Assembly: GCF_030403505.1 (NCBI RefSeq)
Contig: NZ_JAUEMJ010000001.1
Coordinates: 177,834 to 241,833 of the forward strand
Direction of reading: 5' to 3'
DNA from: Glycomyces tritici
GTDB taxonomy: Bacteria; Actinomycetota; Actinomycetes; Mycobacteriales; Micromonosporaceae
DNA: 64,000 nucleotides
A program made the translations under genes and the position numbers. A model generated the notes under the pieces. The model was not told where the DNA came from. It ran no database searches and was given only the letters and a program-made list of their open reading frames with translations. Below are positions 15,925-25,595 of this stretch, in pieces; position 1 is the stretch's first letter, and every line of letters begins with the position of its first letter.

Positions 15925-16691
15925 CGCTCGAACGCCCCTCGGTAGCCCTGGCCGTTGAAGAAGTCGTCGGTGTCGTAGCGCAGCAGGGTCGGCGTCTCGC
16001 GCTCGCGGTCCGGGCGGGCCCATTCGATGCCGTTGGCGATCACGTGGTTCACGTCCGGGTGGTGGTACACCGGGAAGTCCTGGTCGCCGGGGCTGAAGTA
16101 GAAGATCCGGCCGAAGCCGCGGCGGTAGGTCATGCCGGAGCGGAAGACCTCGCCGCCGGTGAAGCCCGAGATGAAGATGAGCTCGTCCGGGGTCGGCACG
16201 TCGAAGTACTCGCCGTACATCTCCTGCTCGGGGATGACGATCGGGTTCGGGATGCCGCGGGCGATCGGGTGCTGCGGGTTCACGGTCCACACCAGTTCGC
16301 GGTCGTGCTCGCTGCGCCAGCGCAGCGTGCAGGTGGTGCCCATGAGCTTGGTGAAGATCTTGGACCAGTGGCCGGAGTGGAGCACGATGAGGCCCATGCC
16401 GGCGAGGACGTGGCGGTGCACGCGCTCGACGATCTCGTCCTCGACGTCGCCGTGGGCGGCGTGGCCCCACCAGATGAGGACGTCGGTGGCGTCCAGGACG
16501 TCGGAGGTCAGGCCGTGCTCGGGCTCGTCGAGGGTGTGGGTCGTGATCGTGGCCTTGTCGCCGAGCCATTCGCCGACGCCCTTGGCGATGGCGCCGTGCA
16601 TGCCGTCGGGGTAGCGCTCGGCCACGGAGGCCTCGACCTGCTCGTGGCGGTTCTCGCCCCAGACGACCACTCGGATCGGTTCATTGGACAT
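15921..16691 (-). CDS. ThuA-like protein (trehalose-utilisation family)
   Basis: A 256-aa protein starting at ATG 16691 behind AAAGGAGAA. It shows the class-I-glutamine-amidotransferase-like ThuA fold: [11 protein letters not shown] at the N-terminus, [22 protein letters not shown], and the end motif [26 protein letters not shown]. ThuA proteins work with ThuB-type Gfo/Idh/MocA dehydrogenases in using trehalose-related disaccharides through 3-keto intermediates. It is the first gene of the operon and sits behind a LacI-type operator candidate shared with the regulator gene. Confidence 0.88.
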   Translation of the reverse strand: MSNEPIRVVVWGENRHEQVEASVAERYPDGMHGAIAKGVGEWLGDKATITTHTLDEPEHGLTSDVLDATDVLIWWGHAAHGDVEDEIVERVHRHVLAGMGLIVLHSGHWSKIFTKLMGTTCTLRWRSEHDRELVWTVNPQHPIARGIPNPIVIPEQEMYGEYFDVPTPDELIFISGFTGGEVFRSGMTYRRGFGRIFYFSPGDQDFPVYHHPDVNHVIANGIEWARPDRERETPTLLRYDTDDFFNGQGYRGAFER

Positions 16692-16721
16692 GTGGTGGTT
16701 CTCCTTTGGTGGTTTCGCACA

Positions 16722-16735
16722 TTGTGAGCTTAAAA
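16722..16735. promoter_or_regulatory. LacI-type operator candidate of the ThuA operon
   Basis: Read on the minus strand this is TTTTAAGCTCACAA, sharing TTTTAAGC and A-AA with the site before the LacI gene (17859-17872). It lies 30 bp upstream of the ThuA start, where a repressor would block the promoter. Confidence 0.6.
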
Positions 16736-16759
16736 ATCGTTGGCCGCCATCGGGATTCA

Positions 16760-17821
16760 TCAGATCCTCGGGTCGGTGCTGGAGCGTTCGACGAGCGACG
16801 GCGGCAGCAGGAGGTGCTCGGGGGTCTCGGGCCGCTCGATGACCAGGCGCACCAGTTCGGCGGCGATGGCGGCCGACGGCTGGCGGATCGAGGAGATGCC
16901 GACGGTGCCGAAGGAGGTGAGGGTCGTGTCGTCGTAGCCGGTGACGGCCACGTCCCGGCCCGGTACGAGCCCGCGGCTCTGGAGGGTGATGACGGCGCCG
17001 GCCGCGAGGGGGTCGGAGACGCAGATGATCGCGGTCGGCGGCGCGGTGCCGGTGTTCGAGGCGCTGTCGTTGAAAGCACCGTCGAGGAGGTCCGCGGCGA
17101 CGCGGACGCCGGTCTCCAGGTCGCGGCCGCACTCGACGATCCGCGCGAGCGAGCCGGTGAGCCCGCGGCGCTCGCAGGCCTCCCGGTAGCCGATCTCGCG
17201 CTGGGCCATGGTGACCGTCCCGGGGTCGGCGCCCACGAACGCCAGTTCGCGGTGGCCCCGGTCGGCGACGTGGTCGACGGCCATCGCGATGCCTTGGGCC
17301 GCATCCGCTTCGACCCAGCTCCACGGGCTCGCGAACGCTTCGGCCGTGCGCCCGTAGGCGGCGAACGGGATGCCCCGCTTGCGCAGGCCGGCCGGGCGCG
17401 GGTCGTCCGGGCCGAGGTTGGAGATGACGAACCCGGCCGCGGACTGGCCGAAGTACAGGTCCTCGCAGGCGCGCATGAGCGCCTCGGCGCCCTGCTCGGC
17501 GACGAGGGTCAGGTTGCGGTCGACGGCCTGGCAACCGGCGGCGAGGTCGTGGACGAAGGCGTCCATGTACTGGTTGCCGACCGAGTCCTGGGCGGGCAGC
17601 ACGTAGGCGATCTGGCGCGGCTGCGCGAGCCTGAGGCTGCGGGCGACGAGGTTGTTGCGGTAGCGCAGCTCGCGCATGGCGGCGTGCACCTTCACGCGGG
17701 TGGCCTCGGAGACGATCTCGGGCCGGTTGATGACGTTCGAGACGGTCATGGCGGAGACGCCGGCGAGGTCGGCGACGTCGGACATGCTCGCCTTGCGGGT
17801 GCCGGGCGCTTTGCCGCTCAT
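16760..17821 (-). CDS. LacI-family transcriptional regulator
   Basis: A 353-aa repressor; ATG 17821 follows GAGGAGG. The N-terminal helix-turn-helix and hinge are typical: [27 protein letters not shown], then [20 protein letters not shown] periplasmic-binding-like effector domain follows ([42 protein letters not shown]). It lies 68 bp upstream of the ThuA operon in the same direction. An AT-rich palindrome before its own gene, matched before ThuA, suggests that it represses both. The effector is probably a disaccharide or keto-sugar. Confidence 0.9.
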   Translation of the reverse strand: MSGKAPGTRKASMSDVADLAGVSAMTVSNVINRPEIVSEATRVKVHAAMRELRYRNNLVARSLRLAQPRQIAYVLPAQDSVGNQYMDAFVHDLAAGCQAVDRNLTLVAEQGAEALMRACEDLYFGQSAAGFVISNLGPDDPRPAGLRKRGIPFAAYGRTAEAFASPWSWVEADAAQGIAMAVDHVADRGHRELAFVGADPGTVTMAQREIGYREACERRGLTGSLARIVECGRDLETGVRVAADLLDGAFNDSASNTGTAPPTAIICVSDPLAAGAVITLQSRGLVPGRDVAVTGYDDTTLTSFGTVGISSIRQPSAAIAAELVRLVIERPETPEHLLLPPSLVERSSTDPRI

Positions 17822-17858
17822 CCGCCGCCTCCTCTCTGATGCCACCGGGTCCCGCAAA

Positions 17859-17872
17859 TTTTAAGCATAAAA
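17859..17872. promoter_or_regulatory. LacI-type operator candidate before the LacI gene
   Basis: TTTTAAGCATAAAA is palindromic at 12 of 14 positions and stands out as AT-rich in this G+C-rich DNA. It is 37 bp upstream of the LacI start. The same core precedes the ThuA operon, so autorepression is likely. Confidence 0.6.
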
Positions 17873-17956
17873 ACAAGCGACGGTCAAACCCGGCGATGAA
17901 TTCGGCGGACGCTTGTCGTCATACCGTTGACACCCGCTGAACCTCAAGGAGATCTC

Positions 17957-18811
17957 ATGACCGAGCCGCAGAGCCACACCATCGAGGCCCCCGGCGCCGT
18001 CCTGCACTACGACGTGCGCGACGGCGACGAGCCGACCCTGCTGCTCATCGGCTCGCCGATGGCCGCGCCCGGTTTCGCCACCCTCGCGAGCCACTTCGCC
18101 GCGCAACGCGTGGTCACCTACGACCCCCGCGGCTCCGAGCGCAGCCTCCGCACCGACGGCGCCGCCGAGAACACCGTGGAAGAGCACGCCGACGACCTCC
18201 GCCGCGTCATCGAAGCGGTCGGCGGACCGGTCGACGTGTTCGCCAGCAGCGGCGGCGCGGTGAACGCCCTCGCACTGGTGGCCCGCCACCCCGAGCTGGT
18301 CCGCACCCTCGTCGCCCACGAGCCGCCGTCCGCCACCGCGCTGCCCGAGAGCGAGACGGCCCTCAAGGCCTGCAAGGACATCCACGAGACGTACCTGGCC
18401 TCCGGCTTCGGCGCGGGCATGGCGAAGTTCATCGCGCTCGTCTCCCACCAGGGCCCCATCACGGAGGCGTACCTGGCGCAGCCCGCACCCGACCCGGCCG
18501 CCTTCGGGCTGCCGACCGAGGACGACGGCGCCCGCGACGACGCGCTGCTGGGGCTGAACATGGTCACCTGCACCGGCTACCGGCACGACTTCGACGCACT
18601 GCGTGCGGCCTCGACCCGCATCGTCCTCGGCGTGGGCGCCGACTCGGGCGAGACGTTCGCCGCGCGGACCGCGGAGGGCGTGGCCCAGGAGCTGGGGACC
18701 GCCACCGTCGCCTTCCCCGGCGACCACGGCGGCTTCCTCGGCGGCGAGTACGGCCAGACCGGCAAGCCCGACGAGTTCGCGGCCAAGCTCCTTGAAGTGC
18801 TCGAATCCTGA
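17957..18811 (+). CDS. Alpha/beta hydrolase
   Basis: A 284-aa soluble hydrolase; ATG 17957 follows CAAGGAGA. It has a YDPRG strand, a nucleophile elbow in FASSGGAVNAL with the second Ser as nucleophile, and a late GDHGGF that supplies the catalytic His. The oxyanion segment near residue 30 (LIGSPMAAP) replaces the usual HG motif. Proteins like this are esterases or epoxide-type hydrolases of unknown substrate. It is divergent from the LacI gene and ends before a strong terminator shared with argG. Confidence 0.82.
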   Translation: MTEPQSHTIEAPGAVLHYDVRDGDEPTLLLIGSPMAAPGFATLASHFAAQRVVTYDPRGSERSLRTDGAAENTVEEHADDLRRVIEAVGGPVDVFASSGGAVNALALVARHPELVRTLVAHEPPSATALPESETALKACKDIHETYLASGFGAGMAKFIALVSHQGPITEAYLAQPAPDPAAFGLPTEDDGARDDALLGLNMVTCTGYRHDFDALRAASTRIVLGVGADSGETFAARTAEGVAQELGTATVAFPGDHGGFLGGEYGQTGKPDEFAAKLLEVLES

Positions 18812-18914
18812 ACGCCCGCAACGAATTACCGGGAGCCGGCGGGCGGCACGCGAACCTCGCCGAACTCGAGGAGCCGGGCATGGCGCCGCCGGCGGCGAAT
18901 GCCTGAACACGCGC

Positions 18915-18948
18915 GAGCGCCCCGGGGTCCGCGGACCCCGGGGCGCTC
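18915..18948. terminator. Bidirectional perfect-palindrome terminator
   Basis: A perfect 34-bp palindrome with arm GAGCGCCCCGGGGTCCG lies between the alpha/beta hydrolase and argG stops and probably ends both transcripts. Confidence 0.75.
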
Positions 18949-18958
18949 CATGCGCGTC

Positions 18959-20509
<1,551 letters not shown>

Positions 20510-20524
20510 TCACGCCCCGGGCAC

Positions 20525-20566
20525 GCGAAAGCGGGCCGCCCTCCGAGGAGGACGGCCCGTTTTCGC
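20525..20566. terminator. Hairpin terminator
   Basis: An 18-bp stem (GCGAAAGCGGGCCGCCCT with AGGACGGCCCGTTTTCGC, one mismatch and one G-T) stands just past the stop of the 20573-21028 gene. Confidence 0.75.
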
Positions 20567-20572
20567 GATGGT

Positions 20573-21028
20573 TCAGACCGCCGTGGTGCGGGCGGCCTGC
20601 TGCTTGCGGAGCGCGGCGAACATGGGCTTGCGGGACGGCGACTCGGCCAGGCCGCTGTGGAGGACCGCGGTGATGGCGACCGAGGCCGCGGCGTCGTCGG
20701 CGGCGGCCACCCCGGCGGCCACCATGTCGAGGATCTCGTTCGCGGCGGCGGAGACGAGCTCGGCGTCGGCGGTCTTGGACGCGCGCGAGAAGCCGAAGGC
20801 CAGGTCCTTGTCCGCGGTGACGTTCCAGACCGCGCAGGTGTGCAGGCGCGTCCCGTAACCGGTGCCCTCGATCCAGCAGTCGACGGCGTACACGAATGTA
20901 CGGGCATCGTGGTCCCACAGCAGCTCGGCATCGAGCATGTCCGAGAGCGCGGGCAGACGCTGCGCCTTGGGATACTTGGACTCGATGACGGCTGTGGCAG
21001 CGTCGCTCGAGAGATAGCTGTAGGTCAT
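20573..21028 (-). CDS. Conserved-looking hypothetical protein
   Basis: A 151-aa soluble protein I do not recognise. It has a mixed alpha/beta N-terminal half with two Trp/Cys-containing strands (VYAVDCWIEGTGYG, LHTCAVWNVTADKD). A helical Ala-rich second half (residues 85-140) ends in RKPMFAALRKQQAARTT. ATG 21028 lacks a Shine-Dalgarno site but has TACCGT 6 nt upstream, so the mRNA is probably leaderless. No functional clue comes from its neighbours. Confidence 0.65.
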   Translation of the reverse strand: MTYSYLSSDAATAVIESKYPKAQRLPALSDMLDAELLWDHDARTFVYAVDCWIEGTGYGTRLHTCAVWNVTADKDLAFGFSRASKTADAELVSAAANEILDMVAAGVAAADDAAASVAITAVLHSGLAESPSRKPMFAALRKQQAARTTAV

Positions 21029-21034
21029 TCTTCA

Positions 21035-21040
21035 ACGGTA
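21035..21040 (-). promoter_or_regulatory. -10 hexamer of leaderless hypothetical gene
   Basis: TACCGT on the minus strand lies 6 nt before ATG 21028, with no ribosome-binding site between. Confidence 0.5.
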
Positions 21041-21126
21041 GCCGCCCGGGGGCGGGTTCCCGCAAAGCCCGGACCGCTCGTTTTCGGCGGCGAGGGTGGG
21101 TGCTTCCTCACCAGAGACCCAGAAAC

Positions 21127-21160
21127 CGGACATTATGGCTCATGAAGCCATAATTGTCCG
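21127..21160. terminator. AT-containing hairpin downstream of lipoprotein gene
   Basis: CGGACATTATGGCT and AGCCATAATTGTCCG form a 14-bp stem with one bulged base and a CATGA loop. It lies 14 nt beyond the lipoprotein stop and probably terminates it. Confidence 0.6.
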
Positions 21161-21173
21161 CCCTGGTCCGGGC

Positions 21174-21536
21174 CTAGCCGATCACGTCGCAGTAGGGCTT
21201 GACGGTCTCGACGATGGTCGGGCCCTCGGCCTCCTCGACGCCGAAGAGCTCGGCGGCGTCGCGGGCGAGCCGCTCCTCGTCGGCGTTGGCCGCGATGTCG
21301 CCGCAGATGTCCTTCGCGTTGTCGAGGATCTCCTCGGGCGAGGCGTCCGGGACGACCGCCCACAGGTCGGTGGCCAGGTCGGTGGGGAGCTCGGACGCGA
21401 GGTCGTCGAGGGACGACTCCCAGTCCGGGAGGGTGGGCGCGTCGCTGGGGATCTCGAGGCCGCCGTCCTCACTGCAGGCGCTGAGCGCCAGGAGCGCACC
21501 GATGGCGAGTGCGGCGAGGGTTCGTCGTGCCGTCAT
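21174..21536 (-). CDS. Small lipoprotein of unknown function
   Basis: A 120-aa protein; ATG 21536 follows GGAGAA. Residues 1-21 are a lipoprotein signal with lipobox LSAC, so the mature protein is anchored to the outer face of the membrane through Cys21. The mature part is acidic, rich in Asp/Glu, with two further Cys residues (AKDICGDIA, KPYCDVIG) that could form a disulfide. The layout is reminiscent of small exported actinobacterial proteins of the DUF732 type, but I cannot confirm this. Confidence 0.68.
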   Translation of the reverse strand: MTARRTLAALAIGALLALSACSEDGGLEIPSDAPTLPDWESSLDDLASELPTDLATDLWAVVPDASPEEILDNAKDICGDIAANADEERLARDAAELFGVEEAEGPTIVETVKPYCDVIG

Positions 21537-21686
21537 GGGGTTCTCCGATCTCGTGATGTGGGGCCACGCTAACAGGCGGAGCCTGCCGAATTGCCCGAAC
21601 TGCACCTGGCTGACGCATACGTCACCGCCGCTCGGCACGGGCCGGACGCCCGCACCGTTCCGCTTGCGGCCCTGGGCTTCGAACCC

Positions 21687-22337
21687 CTACGCCGCTTCCC
21701 ACTCGAAGCCGTCCGCGTCGGTGAAGGTCCCGGCGCCGCTGCCGAAGACGATGCGGTGCGAGCCGCTGCCCTCCTGCGGGACGAACGAGGTCTTGGCCGC
21801 GAACTTGCGGCTGTAGAGCGAGAGCGACACCGCGTCGCCGGGGGCCTCGAACTCGACGTACTTGCGCCCGAAGGCCTTCGCGACCTTGAGTCCCTTGTCG
21901 ATGTAGTACTGCTTGGTGGCGGCGACGTCCGCGACGCCGATGCCGACGTTGACCGACTCGACCTCGCGGGTCACGGGCCCGGTCTGCTTCTTCTGGGAGG
22001 TGGCGAGCTTCCAGATGTTGCCGTACGGGTCGCGCAGGACCGCGCCGTAGCCCCACAGGCTCTTCTCGGGGGCCTTGATCGCGGTGGCGCCGGCGGCGAT
22101 GGCGGTCTCGGCGAAGCTGTCGACGGTGCCGGGCTGGGCGACCACGAGGGAGATCGCGAAGCCGCGGAAGCCGCTGCTGGCGTCCTTGGCGGGCCGCACG
22201 CGCAGCCAGGAGTCCTCGCCGAGGTCGAACGCGGCGGCGTAGAAGGCTTCGGCGGCGGCGGCGTCGTCGACTTCGAGGGTGACGGTCTCGATGGCGTTCA
22301 TGGTGTGCTCCTCAATGTTTGCGCTGGTCTTGCTCAT
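21687..22337 (-). CDS. VOC-family protein (glyoxalase/bleomycin-resistance fold), regulon member
   Basis: A two-module VOC protein. The first module, from NAIETVTLEVDDAAAAEAFY, and the second, from ESVNVGIGVADVAATKQYY, each start with the beta-strand and helix of the VOC fold. LRDPYGNIWKLA is the usual strand end. Family members bind or modify small toxic molecules or drugs. Two starts are possible. ATG 22301 has GAGGAG upstream and gives 204 aa. ATG 22337 gives 216 aa and lies exactly 7 nt after TATCGT in a promoter shared with two other genes. I annotate the leaderless start; both may be used. This regulation links it to the AraC regulator at 53188. Confidence 0.82.
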   Translation of the reverse strand: MSKTSANIEEHTMNAIETVTLEVDDAAAAEAFYAAAFDLGEDSWLRVRPAKDASSGFRGFAISLVVAQPGTVDSFAETAIAAGATAIKAPEKSLWGYGAVLRDPYGNIWKLATSQKKQTGPVTREVESVNVGIGVADVAATKQYYIDKGLKVAKAFGRKYVEFEAPGDAVSLSLYSRKFAAKTSFVPQEGSGSHRIVFGSGAGTFTDADGFEWEAA

Positions 22338-22388
22338 GTCCACAACGATATTTCGAGGAGGGGTCCCGCCGCTTCTCGATTCCTGATC
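22338..22388 (-). promoter_or_regulatory. Regulon promoter copy A: 18-nt box, -10 and leaderless start
   Basis: On the minus strand: GATCAGGAATCGAGAAGC (22388-22371), 20 nt, TATCGT (22350-22345), 7 nt (22344-22338), then ATG 22337. The box is identical to the one before the VOC gene at 53177. Confidence 0.75.
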
Positions 22389-22507
22389 ACTCCAGGGGCC
22401 TTCTCTATGGCCCGAAATGGATCTATATTCATCAATGTCTATATACAGGTGCAAGTCCGCCGTCGGGTTGGGGTGGAGCGGACCACCCGACCAGAGGAGG
22501 ACTGCGC

Positions 22508-23677
22508 ATGCCTGTCATGCGAACTCGGCGGCTCATCGCGGTGGCCGCCGCCTGCGGCGCGCTCGCCGCGGGGACCGCGGCAGTGGTGGCGGCGAGCCCG
22601 GCGCACGCCGACGCCTGCGAGCGGATCGACTACACCGTGGTGAGCTCCTGGAACGGCGGCCACCAGGCCGCCGTCGCGCTCACGGCCGGGAGCGAGCCGG
22701 TGAGCGACTGGACGATCGCGTTCGACCTGGCGGGCGGGGCCGCGGTCCAGAGCGCCTGGAACGTCGGCTGGACCCAGTCGGGCACCCGGTTCACCGGCTC
22801 GGACGTCGGCTGGAACGCTTCCGTGGCCGCGGGCCAGACCCGGGAGCTGTTCGGGCTCGTGGTCTCCGGCGCCCCGGTGCAGCCGCCCTCGTTCACCCTC
22901 AACGGAGTCGAGTGCGGCGCCGTCGTGGAGCCGACCGACACCCCGACCGACACCCCGACCGAGACCCCCAGCGAGGACCCGACGACCGATCCGCCCGGAC
23001 CGGTCGACTGCCCGGACGGCGCCGTGTGCGACGACTTCGAGAACCAGGCCGGCACGGTCCCCGGCGGGGCCTGGACCGTCGGCGCGTCCGACTGCACCGG
23101 CACGGGCAAGGCCGCCGTCGACAGATCGGTCGCCAACAGCGGCGGCACCTCGATCCGCATCGAAGGCGGCGCGACCTACTGCAACCACGTGTTCATCGGG
23201 CGCGACCTGCCCGCGGACGCCGAGTGGTTCCGCGTCTACATGCGCCACACCACCGCGCAGCCGCAGAACCACACCACGATGATCGCCATGCAGGACCGCC
23301 ACGACGCCGACACCGATCTGCGCCTGGGCGGCCAGAACGGTGCCCTGCAGTGGAACCGCGAGTCCGACGACGCGACCCTCCCCGCCCAGAGCCCGGCCGG
23401 CGTCGCGCTCAGCCAGCCGCTGCCGGTGGCCGAGTGGACGTGCGTGGAGTTCCAGATCAGCGGCGGCCGGCTCGCCACCTGGGTCGACGGCGACGCGGTC
23501 GAGGGCCTCAATGTGGACGGCGTGCCGACCCATGACGTGGACGCGCAGTGGCTCGCGAAGCCGAACTGGAATCCCGACCTCGCCGACCTGCGGCTCGGCT
23601 GGGAGAGCTACGGCAACGACGCGGACACCCTCTGGTACGACGACGTGGCCTTCGGCCCCGAGCGGATCGGCTGCTGA
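22508..23677 (+). CDS. Secreted CBM2 protein with C-terminal beta-sandwich domain (possibly Cip1-like)
   Basis: A 389-aa exported protein; ATG 22508 follows AGAGGAGGA. A signal peptide (residues 1-36, ending HADA) precedes a family-2 cellulose-binding module with WNGGHQAAVAL, the surface Trp residues of SDWTIAF and VGWTQSGTRF, and paired Cys residues. A Pro/Thr/Asp/Glu linker (about residues 140-163, PTDTPTDTPTETP) leads to a second domain. That domain begins CDDFENQAG and is rich in aromatic strands (WFRVYMRH, LRLGGQNGALQW, LRLGWESYGNDADTLWYDDV). The second domain recalls the Cip1 / alginate-lyase-like beta-sandwich of cellulose-degrading microbes, but I rate that as tentative. It should act on plant-wall polysaccharide. 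Confidence 0.78.
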   Translation: MPVMRTRRLIAVAAACGALAAGTAAVVAASPAHADACERIDYTVVSSWNGGHQAAVALTAGSEPVSDWTIAFDLAGGAAVQSAWNVGWTQSGTRFTGSDVGWNASVAAGQTRELFGLVVSGAPVQPPSFTLNGVECGAVVEPTDTPTDTPTETPSEDPTTDPPGPVDCPDGAVCDDFENQAGTVPGGAWTVGASDCTGTGKAAVDRSVANSGGTSIRIEGGATYCNHVFIGRDLPADAEWFRVYMRHTTAQPQNHTTMIAMQDRHDADTDLRLGGQNGALQWNRESDDATLPAQSPAGVALSQPLPVAEWTCVEFQISGGRLATWVDGDAVEGLNVDGVPTHDVDAQWLAKPNWNPDLADLRLGWESYGNDADTLWYDDVAFGPERIGC

Positions 23678-23686
23678 CACGCGCGT

Positions 23687-23710
23687 GCCCCGGCGGGCGA
23701 CCGCCGGGGC
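23687..23710. terminator. Bidirectional hairpin terminator
   Basis: GCCCCGGCGG, a GCGA loop and CCGCCGGGGC form a perfect 10-bp stem between the CBM2 gene and the convergent membrane-protein gene. Confidence 0.75.
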
Positions 23711-23716
23711 ATCCGC

Positions 23717-24469
23717 TCAGCGGTTGAGCAGCAGCTCGAACAGGTCGAGCCGCCAGGCCGCGTCCCGGGCGACGAGGAAGCCCACGATGCCGAGCACCCA
23801 GCCGGTCGTGGACGCGGCGTTCTTGACCATCCAGTCGTTGATCCGCTGCAGCAGCGGCTCGACGGCGTTGCGCGCGACCAGGCGGGCCGCGAGCAGCAGC
23901 AGCGCGGGCAGCACCATCACCAGGCAGTACCCGGCCATGGTGAGCGTGATCCCGGCGGCCCCGATCCCCGAGGAGGTGACCAGGCCGATCGCGGCCAGGT
24001 ACGGCAGCATCGTGGCGACCTCGATCGTGGCCGCGGCCAGCGCGAGGCCCATGAGCGGCAGCACCGAGGCCCGGGTGCGGGTCGTGCCGTCGCCTTCACC
24101 GCCGCCGGCCTCGATGCCGAGGGCCCGTTCGCGCCAGCGCGCGGTGCGCCCGCTCTCGCCCTGCTGCTTCTTGGAGTCGAAGCGGAAGCTGAGGACGAGC
24201 AGGCCGACGCCGAGGACGAGCTGCGTCCACAGTGCGGGCCGGGTGTCGAGGAGGGCGCCGATGTCGTCGATGAAGGCGGCGGCGCCCACGGCGATGAGCA
24301 TGCCGACGCCGAAGTAGAAGACGGCGATGGTGGCGAGGTAGGCGAGCATGCGGCCGGCCCTGACGCGGCCGGGGGCGAGGAGCAGCCAGATCGGGATGAG
24401 GAGCGTGCCGAAGCTGGTCGAGTCGATGAGCGCGAGGGCCGCTAGGGAGGCGCCGAGTGCGAGGTCCAT
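23717..24469 (-). CDS. GAP-like (Sap family) polytopic membrane protein
   Basis: A 250-aa protein with six hydrophobic segments, at about residues 4-28, 40-65, 80-97, 135-155, 165-198 and 220-240. A basic and Gly-rich cytoplasmic loop lies between the third and fourth. The layout, with ASLAALALIDSTSFGTLLIPIWLLL at the N-terminus, resembles the Sap/GAP proteins of mycobacteria, which help move glycopeptidolipids or other lipids across the membrane. The substrate here is unknown. ATG 24469 has no clear ribosome site but has TAGGCT 6 nt upstream. Confidence 0.72.
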   Translation of the reverse strand: MDLALGASLAALALIDSTSFGTLLIPIWLLLAPGRVRAGRMLAYLATIAVFYFGVGMLIAVGAAAFIDDIGALLDTRPALWTQLVLGVGLLVLSFRFDSKKQQGESGRTARWRERALGIEAGGGEGDGTTRTRASVLPLMGLALAAATIEVATMLPYLAAIGLVTSSGIGAAGITLTMAGYCLVMVLPALLLLAARLVARNAVEPLLQRINDWMVKNAASTTGWVLGIVGFLVARDAAWRLDLFELLLNR

Positions 24470-24475
24470 GGTCCG

Positions 24476-24481
24476 AGCCTA
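24476..24481 (-). promoter_or_regulatory. -10 hexamer of leaderless GAP-like gene
   Basis: TAGGCT on the minus strand, 6 nt before ATG 24469. Confidence 0.45.
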
Positions 24482-24626
24482 TGGAGGCGCGGGGCCGGAT
24501 GCGTCGGTCTGGGGATCGAGGTTCGCGTGGGGGCCTGCACCTTTGGTGGCACGCCGTTGGGTGCGGGCGGGGCTCGATCGCCGCCCGGCCCGCCTCCCTA
24601 CCCCTGCGAGGTCCTTCTCCCCCTGG

Positions 24627-25496
24627 TCACGTGCCGAGGGACGCGGCGAGCACCTCGACCAGTTGCTGCGGCGCCTCTTCGGCCATGTGGTGGCCCGATT
24701 CGATCACCGCGGCGCGCACTTCCCGCTCGCACCAGGGCTGCCAGACCGACACCGGGTCGTAGAGGCGCCCCGTGTCGTCGTGGCGGGACCACACCGCGGT
24801 CGTGGGCGCGGCGATGCGCCGCCCGGCCTCGCGGTCGGCGGCGTCGTTGGCGCGGTCGACGGAGAGGCCGGCGCGGTAGTCCTCGAGCATGGCCCGCACG
24901 GTGAGCGGGTTGGTCACGGCCGCAACGGTGTTGCGGTAGTTGGCGGTGCCCATGCCCGCCTCGTCCAGTCGGTACCAGGCGAGCGGGTCGTCCGTGATCA
25001 CCCGCTGCGCGTGGGGTGAGGCGCCGAGAAAGAACCAGTGCCACCAGCGTTCGGCGAAGCGCGCGTCGGCCCGCTCGAGGGCTTCGAGGATCGGCACGCC
25101 GTCGCACACGGCGAGCCGCGTGACGCGGTCGGGGGCGTCGAGCGCGGTCCGGTAGGCGACGTAGCAGCCGCGGTCGTGGCCGGCGATCGCGAAGGTGTCG
25201 TGGCCGAGTGCCGTCATGAGCGCCGTGATGTCGGCGGCCATGGTGCGGTCGCAGTAGACGACGTGCTCGGGGTCGGGCTCGGGTTTGGACGAGGCCCCGT
25301 AGCCGCGCAGGTCGGGGCAGACGACCGTGTGGCCGGTCGCGGCCAGTGCGGGGGCGACGCGGTGCCAGGTGGTGTGGGTGCGCGGGTGGCCGTGCAGCAG
25401 CACGATCGCGGGCCCGGACCCGCCGGACCGCCCGTGCAGGGCGACCCCTGGGGCGACCGGGACGTCCCATTCGTCGAACCCCGGGAACATGGTCAT
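24627..25496 (-). CDS. Alpha/beta hydrolase of the haloacid/haloalkane dehalogenase branch
   Basis: A 289-aa soluble enzyme; ATG 25496 follows GAGGAGG. LLHGHPRTHTTWHRVAP, CPDLRGYGASSKP and IAGHDRGCYVAYR are diagnostic. The nucleophile elbow carries Asp (GHDRG) instead of Ser, as in fluoroacetate/haloalkane dehalogenases and soluble epoxide hydrolases. The C-terminal ESGHHMAEEAP supplies the catalytic His. The cap region has Trp and His residues (RWWHWFFLG) like those that bind halide in the fluoroacetate group. A dehalogenase or epoxide hydrolase is therefore likely, and the substrate is open. Confidence 0.83.
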   Translation of the reverse strand: MTMFPGFDEWDVPVAPGVALHGRSGGSGPAIVLLHGHPRTHTTWHRVAPALAATGHTVVCPDLRGYGASSKPEPDPEHVVYCDRTMAADITALMTALGHDTFAIAGHDRGCYVAYRTALDAPDRVTRLAVCDGVPILEALERADARFAERWWHWFFLGASPHAQRVITDDPLAWYRLDEAGMGTANYRNTVAAVTNPLTVRAMLEDYRAGLSVDRANDAADREAGRRIAAPTTAVWSRHDDTGRLYDPVSVWQPWCEREVRAAVIESGHHMAEEAPQQLVEVLAASLGT

Positions 25497-25582
25497 GCGG
25501 TGCCCTCCTCGTCGTCCGCGGCCGGATACCCGGGCGCGGCCGGTCCATGCCCGCGTTTACATCCGGTTCACACCGCCGCTCG

Positions 25583-25588
25583 TAACGT
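25583..25588 (+). promoter_or_regulatory. -10 hexamer of leaderless serine-hydrolase gene
   Basis: TAACGT lies exactly 7 nt before ATG 25596, with no Shine-Dalgarno sequence between. Confidence 0.55.
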
Positions 25589-25595
25589 CCGGCCC

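Noticed and set aside
18799..18810. CTCGAATCCTGA, a 12-base match to part of the regulon box
   Set aside because: It is the coding end of the alpha/beta hydrolase (Leu-Glu-Ser-stop) on the plus strand and has no -10 or start codon at the right distance.
22338..22433. A mini reading frame of about 32 codons upstream of the VOC gene, containing Ile-Arg-Asn-Arg-Glu-Ala
   Set aside because: Only the codons in the 18-nt box resemble the AraC protein end. A leader peptide or gene relic is possible but not supported further.
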